A stretch of DNA of 54,532 nt from an uncultured bacterium (GTDB lineage: Bacteria > Cyanobacteriota > Vampirovibrionia > Gastranaerophilales > Gastranaerophilaceae), in assembly GCA_900551915.1 (NCBI GenBank), contig URXT01000012.1, positions 1 through 54,532 on the forward strand, written 5' to 3'. The notes below the pieces were generated by a model. The model was not told the origin of the DNA, did no database searches, and saw nothing but the letters and a program-made list of their open reading frames with translations. Below are positions 33,517-42,279 of the stretch, piece after piece; the stretch's first letter is position 1, and every line of letters begins with the position of its first letter. Both the position numbers and the translations under genes were made by a program.

Positions 33517-33546
33517 AAAAAAAGCGGTTTCAAAACCGCTTTTTTT
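33517..33546. terminator. Bidirectional terminator between pseudopilin G and tolC
   Basis: An AGCGGTTT/AAACCGCT stem (33523-33530 and 33533-33540) is flanked by A6 and T6 runs, giving U-rich tails in both directions between two convergent genes. Confidence 0.9.
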
Positions 33547-33552
33547 ATGCCT

Positions 33553-34929
33553 TTACAAATTCTCACTATTTTTCGTGTAATCAACTCCGCCTGCTGCTTT
33601 GTAAAGATTAATAGTGGAGATTAAATAATTTGTTTTATAAAAAATGACGTTCCGTTCAGATAAAATAACTGCTTCCTCATCTTTTAGGAAATCAAGCTGT
33701 GACTTTGCACCAATCAACAATTTTTTTTTGTTTAAAAGATATTTATGTTTTTCCAAATCAAGTCTTTCAGAACTTTTTAAATAGTTATTTTTCGAAAGCT
33801 TTGCTGCGGAAAGTGAGTCATTAAGCTCCTGAATTGAGGTTAAAATAGTTTTTTCATAAATCTCGCCGGCTTTTTCGTATTCAAGCTTGTTAAATCTGAA
33901 ATGAGCCATTTTAGCACCGCCTGTAAAAATGTCAATGGAGGGAAGTATTCCAAAATTCGACAAAAAAGTATGTCCCTGAAAAATATGTGATAAATTATTA
34001 TATGCATTAAATCCGGCCTGTCCGTATATTGTGAATTTCGGCAGAAAATCTCTTTTTGCTGCCCTTACATCAAAACCTATTTTTTTGATGTAATCTTCAG
34101 CTTTAATTAAATCCGGTCTTTGCGCAATTGCCTCTGTCGGGAGAGTTTCCGGAATTTCAGGGAGCGAAATGCTGTTATATGAGTTTCTTGAAATTCCTTT
34201 TAGGTTTCTGTCGCCAAGAAGAACTAATATTTGATTAAAGACAACTTCGCGTTTGTCTTTATAGTCGTTAAGCTCCTCTTCAAATACTGTCAAAGCCTGT
34301 TTTTCGATAAGAACTTCAACCGTTGAGCAAAGACCGCTGTTGAATTTTTTCACCTGCATTTCTGAAATTTTCTTTTGCAGTGCAACAAGCTGTTCCTGAT
34401 TTTCAATTAATTTATCGAGTTTGATAAGGTTAAAGTAATTCGACGCAAGCTGACTTGTCAAATTAATATATGCGGAACGCTCATTTTGCTTGATTATATC
34501 ACGCTGTTTCTCGATGCTTTTTGTTTTGAGCCTGTTTTCTCCCCAGATATCTACTTCATAAGTCATTGTTACCGGAAGTAAAAATCTTGTCTGCGAATAA
34601 TCTGGTATTAACATTGTGCCAAATCTTGTGTCTGCCGAGGTTAATTCTCTTCCGATGCTGCCGCTGAAACCAAGATAAGGAAGTTCCTGGGCAAAAGCTT
34701 CTTTAACTGCCTGATCTGCCTGTTTTGACTTGATTGATGCAACTTTCAAATCCTGATTGTTGTTGTAAGCTGTCATCATATGATTTGTTAAATTTTCATC
34801 ATTATATTTGTTCCACCAGTCAAGATTGACATATTTCAATCTGTAATCTGTATCTTCCTGGGGTTTTGCATAAGCTGCCTGTGAAATACACAATATAAGT
34901 ACAGCTAAAATAATTTTATAAACTTTCAT
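33553..34929 (-). CDS. TolC/NodT-family outer membrane efflux protein
   Basis: The protein is 458 aa. A signal peptide (MKVYKIILAVLILCISQAAYA, 1-21) has no lipobox Cys. The two repeated outer membrane efflux halves follow: about 60-240 (LKVASIKSKQADQAVKEAFA, YEVDIWGENRLKTKSIEKQR) and about 270-440 (RPDLIKAEDYIKKIGFDVRA, PKFTIYGQAGFNAYNNLSHI, IDIFTGGAKMAHFRFNKLEY). VDIWG and RPDL are hallmarks of this family. It forms the trimeric exit duct of a tripartite pump. It is divergent from emrA/emrB, which supply the adaptor and the inner membrane pump. AAGGAAT precedes the ATG. Confidence 0.9.
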   Translation of the reverse strand: MKVYKIILAVLILCISQAAYAKPQEDTDYRLKYVNLDWWNKYNDENLTNHMMTAYNNNQDLKVASIKSKQADQAVKEAFAQELPYLGFSGSIGRELTSADTRFGTMLIPDYSQTRFLLPVTMTYEVDIWGENRLKTKSIEKQRDIIKQNERSAYINLTSQLASNYFNLIKLDKLIENQEQLVALQKKISEMQVKKFNSGLCSTVEVLIEKQALTVFEEELNDYKDKREVVFNQILVLLGDRNLKGISRNSYNSISLPEIPETLPTEAIAQRPDLIKAEDYIKKIGFDVRAAKRDFLPKFTIYGQAGFNAYNNLSHIFQGHTFLSNFGILPSIDIFTGGAKMAHFRFNKLEYEKAGEIYEKTILTSIQELNDSLSAAKLSKNNYLKSSERLDLEKHKYLLNKKKLLIGAKSQLDFLKDEEAVILSERNVIFYKTNYLISTINLYKAAGGVDYTKNSENL

Positions 34930-35098
34930 ACGGTATTCCTTCTAATACTATGTTAGCACAAAGGGGTTTTTCTTTGTCAAGTGTGGTTGGAAAGCTTCAC
35001 TTCTAGCAGGTTTGGGAATTATAATTGTGTAATGCTTTACAAAATTTATTTTGTGTTAGTATGGAAATAGAGAAGAAATTATAAAAGTGAGGTTTTCG

Positions 35099-36229
35099 AT
35101 GGACGAAAAGAATAATGACCAATCTTTTGATAATAATGATGATAATGAAATCAAACATATTGATAAAGAAGAATTAGAAAAAAAAGCAAAAGCAAAGTTA
35201 AAGAAAAAACGCCCCGAATATAAGAAAAAACGTGTTGTAATTCCTGCAATCAGTGCTTTGGTGTTGATTCTTACAGGAATACTTCTGGCAGTGCACTCAA
35301 CATTTTATCAATCAACAGATGATGCGTTTGTTGAGGGGCACATCATTTCAATTGCTCCGCGTGTTGCAGGGCAGGTAATTAATCTTTATGTTGATGACAA
35401 CCAGGAGGTTAAGCAAAACCAAATCCTTGTTGAAATTGACCCGACGGATTATCAGGTAGCACTGGCGCAGGCGCAGGCAAAACTTGCAGAAGCAAAAGCA
35501 AAATTGGGCGTTATAGAAAAACAGGTTGATGAAAATTCTTCAAAAGTAGATTTTACAGTTCAGGAATTGAATTCAACTGCCTCAAAACTCGACTTTGCAG
35601 AAAAAGATTACACAAGATATGCAGAGATGTACAAAGAAGGGATTGTCTCAAAGCAAGAATATGACAAAAGTTTGAATTCTCTGACAGTTGCCCAGGCAAA
35701 TAAAAAGGCCGCTGATGAAAATAATAAAGCGGCAAGAGCTTCGCTTGAAGCTAACAAGGCAAAAATTGCTTCTCAAGAAGCAGAAATTAAAAGGCTTGAA
35801 GCCGAAGTTAAACAGGCTGAAATAAACCTTTCTTATACGAAAATTTACGCGCCCGAAGACGGCAAAATTTCAGCAAGAACGGTTGAAAAAGGAAACTATG
35901 TTCAAATTGCACAGCCAATGCTTTCTCTTGTGCCTCAAAGAGTCTGGGTTGTTGCAAACTTCAAAGAAATCCAGCTTACTAACATGAAGCCAGGTCAAAA
36001 AGTTTGGATAAAGGTTGACACATACCCTCACAAGAGATTTAAAGGCCATGTTGACAGCATTCAAAGAGCAACCGGCGCAAAATCTTCATTATTTCCTCCG
36101 GAGAATGCCGTTGGAAGTTATGTAAAAATCGTTCAGCGGGTTCCTGTAAAAATCCTTTTTGACGATGATTTGGAAGGATATAATATTGTTCCGGGAATGT
36201 CTGTTGTTCCGAAAGTTAAAATTAAATAG
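35099..36229 (+). CDS. emrA: EmrA/HlyD-family membrane fusion protein
   Basis: The protein is 376 aa from the ATG at 35099 (GAGG 6 nt upstream); the longer GTG at 35087 lies in the ribosome site. A charged cytoplasmic tail (about 1-45) precedes one membrane helix (VVIPAISALVLILTGILLAV, about 46-65). The biotinyl-lipoyl half-motifs (DAFVEGHIISIAPRVAGQVI; ISARTVEKGNYVQIAQPMLS) flank a long coiled coil (about 118-235). The beta-barrel domain contains VWVVANFKEIQLTNMKPGQK. It links the MFS pump to the TolC-like duct. EmrB follows with a 128-nt gap. Confidence 0.9.
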   Translation: MDEKNNDQSFDNNDDNEIKHIDKEELEKKAKAKLKKKRPEYKKKRVVIPAISALVLILTGILLAVHSTFYQSTDDAFVEGHIISIAPRVAGQVINLYVDDNQEVKQNQILVEIDPTDYQVALAQAQAKLAEAKAKLGVIEKQVDENSSKVDFTVQELNSTASKLDFAEKDYTRYAEMYKEGIVSKQEYDKSLNSLTVAQANKKAADENNKAARASLEANKAKIASQEAEIKRLEAEVKQAEINLSYTKIYAPEDGKISARTVEKGNYVQIAQPMLSLVPQRVWVVANFKEIQLTNMKPGQKVWIKVDTYPHKRFKGHVDSIQRATGAKSSLFPPENAVGSYVKIVQRVPVKILFDDDLEGYNIVPGMSVVPKVKIK

Positions 36230-36357
36230 ATTTGGAATTCAGCTTAATTTCTGATTTTTCAATGTTTGTAATGTGATAGTGCAGCTGTGTAATTATCCCA
36301 AGTTTATTGTGTATCAAAAGCTGCAAAATAGAATAAAACCAGTTCCGGAAGTAATTT

Positions 36358-37905
36358 ATGGAAAGTGAAAAACAAGTTAATCCGTATATAGTAGCAATAT
36401 CAGTGCTTCTGCCGTCATTTATGGCACTTGCGGCTTCTTCTGCCACAAACGTCTGCCAGCCGAATATTGCAGGTTACTACGGTGCAACGCAGTATGAAGC
36501 AAATACTGTTATCACCTCCTATATAATCTCCGGCGGTATAATGCTTCCGATTACGGGATTTTTGGTTAGAACAATCGGTAAAAAACTTTTGTTTTTCTAT
36601 AGTATCTGGCTATTTTGTATCGGAGCGGTAATGTGTATACTTGCTCCAAATCTTCAGATGCTTATTGTTGCAAGAATTGTTCAGGGGATTGGAAGCGGAT
36701 GTATTTTGCCTTTATGTCAGGCTGTGCTTTTGGAGGTTTTTCCGGTAGAGCAGCGCGGGGTTGCAATGGGGCTTTTTGGCGTTGCTGCAATGTTTTCTCC
36801 TTTGGCAGGACCTTTCCTAGGCGGTTATTTGACGGATTATTACAGCTGGCAGTGGGTATTTATAATAAATATTCCTCTTTGCATGCTTTCGTTTCTTTTG
36901 ATAAAGCTTTTTGTAAAAAGCGACAAACCGCCGAAACAAAAATACAGAAAGAAATTTGATATAGTGGGCTTTATGTCTGTTGTTGTTGCAATGGGCTGCA
37001 TGCAGGTTGTGCTTGATAAAGGACAGCAGTATAACTGGTTTGACACGCCTTGGATATGCTGGCTTACAGGGATTTGTATTTTCTCTTTTATACTTTTTTA
37101 TGTCTGGGAACTTGAGTATAAGTATCCGATTATAGATATCAGGGTTTTTAAAGACAAAAACTTTCTTTTCGGAACTTGTGTCAGCTCCTTTCTAAATATA
37201 ATGCTTTATTCGACCTTGCTTTTGGTGCCGATGTTTGTACAAAGCTTGTTGGGTTACAGCCCTTCAATGTCAGGACTTACAATGTTTCCGCGCGCAATTG
37301 TTTGTTTTGTCGGGTTAATCGTTATGGGCGAGGTTTCAAGATTTGTTGAGGGAAGAACTCTTGCAATAACAGGGCTTGTTATGATGTCGGCAGCGATTTT
37401 TTTGATGACGAATTTTAATACAACTGCCTCTATTGAAAGTATAATTTTGCCCAATATGCTTTTGTGTATTGGGGTTCCGACAGCATTTATTCCGATAACT
37501 GCACTTTCTTTTGCCACGCTTGACCCGAAGCGTAATGCTGATGCTGCGGCTCTTCATGCAATGTTTAAAAATATTGTAACGGCGGTTGCAACTTCAGTTT
37601 CTGCAACATTTATCGCCAGAGCTTCACAGGTTCACCAAACGTATCTTGTACACAATCTTTCCGGTGAAAACCACATGTTTTATTATAAACTTACGGCAGC
37701 TCAGGCTAAATTTTCAACGTATTTTTCACCCTACATTGCGGCAAAAAAGGCCGGCGGAAGTCTTTATAACCAGATGCTTGTTCAGGCAAAGCTTTCTTCG
37801 TTTTTTGACGCGTTTCAAATTTTGGCGTTTATGTGTTTGATAATTATTCCGCTTGTAATTGTATTGAAAAACAAGTCTTCGCGAAAGAAAAAGGCTCAAG
37901 TCTGA
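36358..37905 (+). CDS. emrB: EmrB/QacA-type (DHA2) MFS drug efflux pump
   Basis: The protein is 515 aa with 14 predicted membrane helices, as usual in the DHA2 family of proton-driven drug exporters. The N-terminal half shows ITGFLVRTIGKKLLFFYSIW (motif A region), ARIVQGIGSGCILPLCQAVL (motif B) and GPFLGGYLTDYYSWQWVFII (motif C and onward). GGAAG precedes the ATG by about 7 nt. With the emrA and tolC-like neighbours it forms a complete tripartite export system. Substrates cannot be read from sequence. The C-terminus is a Lys/Arg tail. Confidence 0.92.
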   Translation: MESEKQVNPYIVAISVLLPSFMALAASSATNVCQPNIAGYYGATQYEANTVITSYIISGGIMLPITGFLVRTIGKKLLFFYSIWLFCIGAVMCILAPNLQMLIVARIVQGIGSGCILPLCQAVLLEVFPVEQRGVAMGLFGVAAMFSPLAGPFLGGYLTDYYSWQWVFIINIPLCMLSFLLIKLFVKSDKPPKQKYRKKFDIVGFMSVVVAMGCMQVVLDKGQQYNWFDTPWICWLTGICIFSFILFYVWELEYKYPIIDIRVFKDKNFLFGTCVSSFLNIMLYSTLLLVPMFVQSLLGYSPSMSGLTMFPRAIVCFVGLIVMGEVSRFVEGRTLAITGLVMMSAAIFLMTNFNTTASIESIILPNMLLCIGVPTAFIPITALSFATLDPKRNADAAALHAMFKNIVTAVATSVSATFIARASQVHQTYLVHNLSGENHMFYYKLTAAQAKFSTYFSPYIAAKKAGGSLYNQMLVQAKLSSFFDAFQILAFMCLIIIPLVIVLKNKSSRKKKAQV

Positions 37906-37985
37906 TTTGTAACACAATATTAAGCCAAAAGGCAATTTTTAAAATTTTTCGTTTATAATTTAAATGAAAGAAGACTTGGATTATT

Positions 37986-38675
37986 ATGTCATATCAACTT
38001 AACATCAATAATACCCCTGCAAAACCTTTCAATTCGTTTAAAAGCGCACCTAAGGTGAAAAAAGGTTATATGAATTACCGTTATCACAATTCAGAGGCTG
38101 TTGAAACTCATACAAAAGTAAAAGCTTTAGCAGGTTCTGTACTAGGGGCAGGAATTTCGGCAGCTATTGTTGCGAAAACACAGAAAGTAAAGCTTTCTAA
38201 TCCGCTGAATCTCTTTAAACTGAAATATGGTGTTAAAGAATTAATTGCAGTTAGCAGTTTATCAATTATTGGCGGTGTGATAGGCGGTATGATTGGCTCA
38301 AACAAGAAAAAAGAAAAAATGGATGAAGGAGTTTTTCAGTTTATGAATGCGACAGTTCCTCTTTTGTTTGTTCATCCGGTTACAAAATTCCTTGAAAATT
38401 CAAAGTCCTTAAAAGATAACAAAATTGCTCGTATTGTCGGAATTGCCGCGTCACTATTAGTTGGTATGAAGGGAGCAGCTGTTCTTTCAAACTTTATAAA
38501 TGACCCGAATGATAAAGTTCCCGATAGAAAGTTAACAATGAAAGATGCTGTCGCAAATATTGACGATGCTTTAGGCGCCCTTGCAATTGCAAAAGTTCCT
38601 TTTGCAGACAAAGTTGAAAAAATAATCCCTCTTATATTTGTATGGTGCGGCTATAGGGCTGGTCAAAGCAATTAA
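37986..38675 (+). CDS. NF-tagged membrane protein, paralog of 12578-13369
   Basis: The protein is 229 aa. Its start, MSYQLNINNTPAKPFNSFKS, is a looser form of the tag. Hydrophobic glycine-rich segments follow (LAGSVLGAGISAAIVAKTQ, about 43-61; ISSLSIIGGVIGGMIGSNKK-like region, about 84-104; IVGIAASLLVGMKGAAVLSNFI, about 146-167), then DRKLTMKDAVANIDDAL and a C-terminal IFVWCGYRAG. Order and motifs match the 263-aa protein at 12578-13369. Function is unknown; glycine-zipper-like helices suggest an oligomeric membrane protein. A repeat-bearing hairpin follows 5 nt after the stop. Confidence 0.65.
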   Translation: MSYQLNINNTPAKPFNSFKSAPKVKKGYMNYRYHNSEAVETHTKVKALAGSVLGAGISAAIVAKTQKVKLSNPLNLFKLKYGVKELIAVSSLSIIGGVIGGMIGSNKKKEKMDEGVFQFMNATVPLLFVHPVTKFLENSKSLKDNKIARIVGIAASLLVGMKGAAVLSNFINDPNDKVPDRKLTMKDAVANIDDALGALAIAKVPFADKVEKIIPLIFVWCGYRAGQSN

Positions 38676-38679
38676 ATTA

Positions 38680-38797
38680 AAAAGAGGGTGACTAAAAAGT
38701 CTAGTTTTAAACAATATGCGTTCTGGATTGCCACATCCTCACTGACGTTCGTCCTCGCAATGACACAACACTTTAGACTTTTTACTCACCCTCTTTT
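38680..38797. repeat. Nested repeat: 24-bp inverted repeats flanking a dispersed-repeat core
   Basis: The outer arms at 38680-38703 and 38774-38797 (AAAAGAGGGTGACTAAAAAG... and its complement) match at 23 of 24 positions. Between them lies a sequence whose minus strand reads GTCATTGCGAGGACG... and ...GTGGCAATCCAG. This resembles the GTCATTGCGAG/CAATCC palindromic repeats dispersed in many bacterial genomes. It sits exactly between two convergent genes and could double as a terminator (the arms end in TTTT on each strand). Confidence 0.8.
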
Positions 38798-38803
38798 ATA
38801 AAC

Positions 38804-39139
38804 TTATTCTATACTGCGAATTTTTAACTGGCCGTTTTGTTCAACAAATTGAACGTTTTGCTTTGGCTGTTGATTATAAATTCTTTTCATTGCAGGTTCA
38901 GTTAATTCAAATTCTTTATTTTTAGCTTCTTTTTGTTCTTTTAAGTCTTTGTAATCATTGTATTCTTGATATCTAAAATTCATATCTTTAATCATCTGCA
39001 TATCATGAATCTGTGTTGCTCCTCCGGCTCCCATTATCTGATTCATCGCTCCTCCTGGAATATCTGCGCCTGAGAAGGCAAAAGCCGAGGTTCCAATGGT
39101 AATTAAGCTTAATAAAATTCCGTATTTAACCTTTTTCAT
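38804..39139 (-). CDS. Small exported protein, 111 aa
   Basis: A signal peptide is clear (MKKVKYGILLSLITIGTSAFA, cleavage about residue 21). The mature part begins FSGADIPGGAMNQIMGAGGA, continues as a charged helix (about 50-75, YNDYKDLKEQKEAKNKEFEL) and ends with a short polar tail. No cysteine or membrane anchor is seen, so it is probably periplasmic. It lies 13 nt downstream of the SIMPL gene on the same strand and is probably co-transcribed. No family is recognised. Confidence 0.65.
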   Translation of the reverse strand: MKKVKYGILLSLITIGTSAFAFSGADIPGGAMNQIMGAGGATQIHDMQMIKDMNFRYQEYNDYKDLKEQKEAKNKEFELTEPAMKRIYNQQPKQNVQFVEQNGQLKIRSIE

Positions 39140-39152
39140 ACTTTACTCCCCT

Positions 39153-39878
39153 TTATTTAATTCTAAATACTACGTTTGCAACGGAAGTTACTTTTTTATC
39201 TATTGTAGAAGTGTCATTGATTCCGTAATCCGAAACATTTGTTGAATCAGGCGGTGTAATTTGGAATACACCCATCCTTACAGATTGAATTTTTCCCGGA
39301 CGGTTGTGTGTTGATTTTAACATTGCTTCTGCTCTTTGTTTTGCATCAGTTGTTGCATCTTCCAATAGTTTAACCTTTAAACCGGAAAGCTGCGAATAAA
39401 AATATGAAGGTTCAAAAACATTAATATCAATGCCTTTTGAGATAAGACTTGTTATATCAGTAGAAATTTCTTTTATTTTGTAAACATCTTTGGAATTAAT
39501 GCTTATTTGCTGCGATATGTTGTAATATGCAATTTCATTTGTTGCATTGCCATTTGGTGTGTATTTATATTGGTTGTAGCCGTTAACGGATTTCAATTCA
39601 ATATCTTCTTTTGCAACCCCTTTGTCTTCAAGATATTGCATAACAACCGGCATCTGTTTTTGAATTTGTGCGTAAGCTGCCGCTTTATTCGGCTGCCTTG
39701 CCGTAATTTCAAATTGTAAACGGCCGCTGTCTGATTTTACAATTTCAGAAGCCGAACCGGTTACTGTTATTTGGTCATTTGAAAAAGTTCCGGATAAAAC
39801 TTTTGCAGAACAAATCAAGCCTGCTGCCAAAACTATTGACAACGTAACAATTTGTAATTTCTCCAATTTTTCAAACAT
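39153..39878 (-). CDS. SIMPL-domain (DUF541) envelope protein
   Basis: The protein is 241 aa from the ATG at 39878, chosen because AAGGAG lies 7 nt upstream; the longest frame starts two codons earlier at a TTG. An N-terminal membrane anchor or signal (about 10-30, LQIVTLSIVLAAGLICSAKV) is followed by the SIMPL domain: ITVTGSASEIVKSDSGRLQF (about 36-55), VAKEDIELKSVNGYNQY, QQISINSKDVYKIKEISTDI, AEAMLKSTHNRPGKIQSVRM, and the final KVTSVANVVFRIK. Proteins of this group form periplasmic oligomers with varied or unknown roles. Confidence 0.88.
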   Translation of the reverse strand: MFEKLEKLQIVTLSIVLAAGLICSAKVLSGTFSNDQITVTGSASEIVKSDSGRLQFEITARQPNKAAAYAQIQKQMPVVMQYLEDKGVAKEDIELKSVNGYNQYKYTPNGNATNEIAYYNISQQISINSKDVYKIKEISTDITSLISKGIDINVFEPSYFYSQLSGLKVKLLEDATTDAKQRAEAMLKSTHNRPGKIQSVRMGVFQITPPDSTNVSDYGINDTSTIDKKVTSVANVVFRIK

Positions 39879-40016
39879 AATCAAACTCCTTAACTTTACT
39901 TGAACTTTTACATATTATAACAAAATTTTTTATAACCGAACTGTTTATATAGATTTGTGAAGTTCTGGTAATTTTATTTGTTATTATTATATAATTACAA
40001 CAAATAGGAGAAAACA

Positions 40017-41369
40017 ATGAGTGATTATATCAATGACGTTTTAAATGATGTTAAAGAAAAGAACCTGCATGAACCTGAATATCTTCAGGCTGTAGACGAA
40101 GTATTAACAACAATCCGGCCGATAGTCGATGTCCATCCGGAATATAAAAAACTTGCAGTTCTGGAGCGTATGACCGAACCGGAAAGGATAATCACCTTCC
40201 GTGTTCCATGGGTTAATGACAACGGTGACGTTATTGTAAATCGCGGTTACAGAGTTCAATACAGCGGGTTAATCGGGCCTTACAAAGGCGGCTTGAGATT
40301 TGACCCGAGTGTAAACCAATCGATTATGAAGTTTTTGGCATTTGAACAAATATTTAAAAATGCTTTGACAGGGCTTCCTATCGGCGGAGGCAAAGGCGGA
40401 AGCGACTTTGACCCGAAAGGTAAATCTGATATGGAAATTATGCGGTTTTGCCAGAGCTTTATGACAGAACTTCAAAGACATATCGGCCCTGATGTAGATG
40501 TTCCGGCCGGCGACATCGGTGTTGGCGCGCGCGAAATCGGGTATCTATACGGGCAGTATCGCAGAATTAAAGACCGTTATGACGGCGGGGTTTTAACCGG
40601 AAAAGGCCTTGAATACGGCGGTTCTCTTGCAAGAACTGAAGCCACCGGATACGGCTTGATTTATTTTATGAGAGAAATGCTTAAAGCTAACGGCGGACAG
40701 ACTCTTGAAGGTAAAACAGTTACAATTTCAGGTTCCGGAAATGTTGCAATTTATGCGTGTGAAAAAGCGCAGATGCTTGGTGCTAAAGTTGTGGCAATGA
40801 GCGACAGCAGCGGTTGCATTTATGACGAAAACGGAATTGATTTAGCTGTTATTAAGCAAATTAAAGAAGTTGAAAGAAAACGAATTAAGGAATATTTAAA
40901 TTATCATCCTCAGGCAAAATTTATAGAGCGCAAAGATAATAATTCTCCTATTTGGGAAATTAAAACAGATATCGCACTTCCTTGTGCAACGCAAAATGAA
41001 GTTACTCTAGAATCAGCGAAAAAACTTGTTGAAAATGGTGTTATTGCAATTGGTGAAGGCGCTAATATGCCATGTGAACTTGCAGCAACAGAATATTTCC
41101 TCAAACATGGCGTTCTTGTTGCTCCGGCAAAGGCTGCAAATGCCGGCGGAGTTGCAACTTCTGCTATCGAAATGAGCCAGAATTCAATGAGATATTATCT
41201 TTCTTTTGAACAGGTTGATAATATGCTGGATGCGATAATGGTAAATATTTTCAAATCAACGCAGGACGCCTGTGAAAAATATTCACTCGGCACAAACTAT
41301 GTTGCAGGGGCGAATATTGCGGCTTTCACAAAACTTGCAAAGGCAATGATTGCACAGGGAATTGTTTAA
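40017..41369 (+). CDS. gdhA: NADP-type glutamate dehydrogenase
   Basis: The 450-aa enzyme interconverts 2-oxoglutarate + ammonia and glutamate, the main ammonia-assimilation step outside the GS/GOGAT route. Landmarks: PYKGGLRFDPSVN (about 83-95), the catalytic-lysine motif LPIGGGKGGSDFDPKGKS (about 121-138), DVPAGDIGVGAREIGYLYGQ (about 161-180), and the Rossmann motif VTISGSGNVAIYACEKA (about 236-252). Length and the hexameric small-type sequence match GdhA. TAGGAG precedes the ATG. The downstream pseudopilin has its own ribosome site 34 nt after the stop. Confidence 0.95.
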   Translation: MSDYINDVLNDVKEKNLHEPEYLQAVDEVLTTIRPIVDVHPEYKKLAVLERMTEPERIITFRVPWVNDNGDVIVNRGYRVQYSGLIGPYKGGLRFDPSVNQSIMKFLAFEQIFKNALTGLPIGGGKGGSDFDPKGKSDMEIMRFCQSFMTELQRHIGPDVDVPAGDIGVGAREIGYLYGQYRRIKDRYDGGVLTGKGLEYGGSLARTEATGYGLIYFMREMLKANGGQTLEGKTVTISGSGNVAIYACEKAQMLGAKVVAMSDSSGCIYDENGIDLAVIKQIKEVERKRIKEYLNYHPQAKFIERKDNNSPIWEIKTDIALPCATQNEVTLESAKKLVENGVIAIGEGANMPCELAATEYFLKHGVLVAPAKAANAGGVATSAIEMSQNSMRYYLSFEQVDNMLDAIMVNIFKSTQDACEKYSLGTNYVAGANIAAFTKLAKAMIAQGIV

Positions 41370-41424
41370 ACTTTAGAATGGTAATAAAATAAGGAGGATA
41401 AAATGACTAAAAAGCAAGCTATGA

Positions 41425-42243
41425 TTGAATTTTCGGGGGGGGGGGGCGTCCTGTAAACCGGCTCCTGTAAGATTTTCAGAATATTCTGGTATAACAAAAA
41501 CAAATCTATTAGTTTTATTTTTCTATAAGAAATTTACCCGGCAAAATTTCGCGTTCACATTGTCAGAAGTATTAATTACACTTGGGATTATAGGCATAAT
41601 CGCTGCAATGACTTTGCCGGCAATAATCGGGAATTATAATAAAAAAGTTACTGTTCAAAAACTAAAACAAACCTATTCTATCTTGCAGCAAGCTGTTCTT
41701 CTTTCTCAAATGGAAAACGGCGAGCCGCGCGAATGGAATTTGACAAGATTTGAACATGCGGATTCCAAAGATGCAATTATGGAAGTTTGTGAAACATACT
41801 TTATCCCTTATATTAAAACAGTAGGTGAGCCAAAATATATGTCTTTAAAAGAAGCCGGATGGAAAAGTTACCATCTCTTATCCGGTCAGATTTCTAACAG
41901 GCCTGATATCGGTACAAAAAGATGCATAATGAAGCTTAATAACGGCGTCAGTGTAATGGCTAGTTTAAACTCTTCCGGAGGAGAAAATAGCAAATATGTA
42001 GGAATGTTATTTTATATAGATATCAACGGCCCGGGAAAACCTAATATTTCCGGTATTGACGGATTTTGCATCGCGCTTTATTTTGAAAACGGCAGCTTTA
42101 CTTTTTGGAATATGAATGCTAAACGAGACATTCTCCTAAAAAATTATTGTACAAGAACACCAGGCGGAGAGAATACATCCTTAGGTTGCGGAGCTTTAAT
42201 TCTCCAGGATAATTGGGAAATCAAAGACGATTACCCATGGTAG
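41425..42243 (+). CDS. Prepilin-type pseudopilin H behind a 12-G tract (apparently out of frame)
   Basis: The open frame encodes FAFTLSEVLITLGIIGIIAA, a prepilin signal with Ala at -1, and a DDYP-family domain: YIDINGPGKPNISGIDG, then LILQDNWEIKDDYPW at the end. Its only in-frame start is a TTG at 41425 with no ribosome site, directly after a TGA. A much better start, ATG 41403 behind AAGGAGG (41391-41397), reads MTKKQAMIEFS into the G-run and stops at 41454-41456. With 11 or 14 Gs that ATG would read straight into the pseudopilin, adding an unusually long leader of about 48 residues. The gene is therefore probably phase-variable and OFF in this copy. A sequencing or assembly error in the G-run is the alternative. 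Confidence 0.75.
   Translation: MNFRGGGASCKPAPVRFSEYSGITKTNLLVLFFYKKFTRQNFAFTLSEVLITLGIIGIIAAMTLPAIIGNYNKKVTVQKLKQTYSILQQAVLLSQMENGEPREWNLTRFEHADSKDAIMEVCETYFIPYIKTVGEPKYMSLKEAGWKSYHLLSGQISNRPDIGTKRCIMKLNNGVSVMASLNSSGGENSKYVGMLFYIDINGPGKPNISGIDGFCIALYFENGSFTFWNMNAKRDILLKNYCTRTPGGENTSLGCGALILQDNWEIKDDYPW
41435..41446 (+). repeat. Homopolymeric G tract (G12)
   Basis: Twelve consecutive G residues lie in a low-GC sequence, 30 nt after a well-placed ATG and inside the 5' part of the pseudopilin H reading frame. Loss of one G or gain of two joins the ATG at 41403 to the pseudopilin frame. Such tracts are classical sites of slipped-strand phase variation. Confidence 0.95.
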
Positions 42244-42279
42244 GTTGCCGCAGAGCGCTTTACAATGTGAAAGTCATTT

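Noticed and set aside
41403..41456. Independent 17-codon peptide gene ending after the G-tract
   Set aside because: Its ribosome site and position are better explained as the 5' end of the pseudopilin gene with a frame-breaking G-run.
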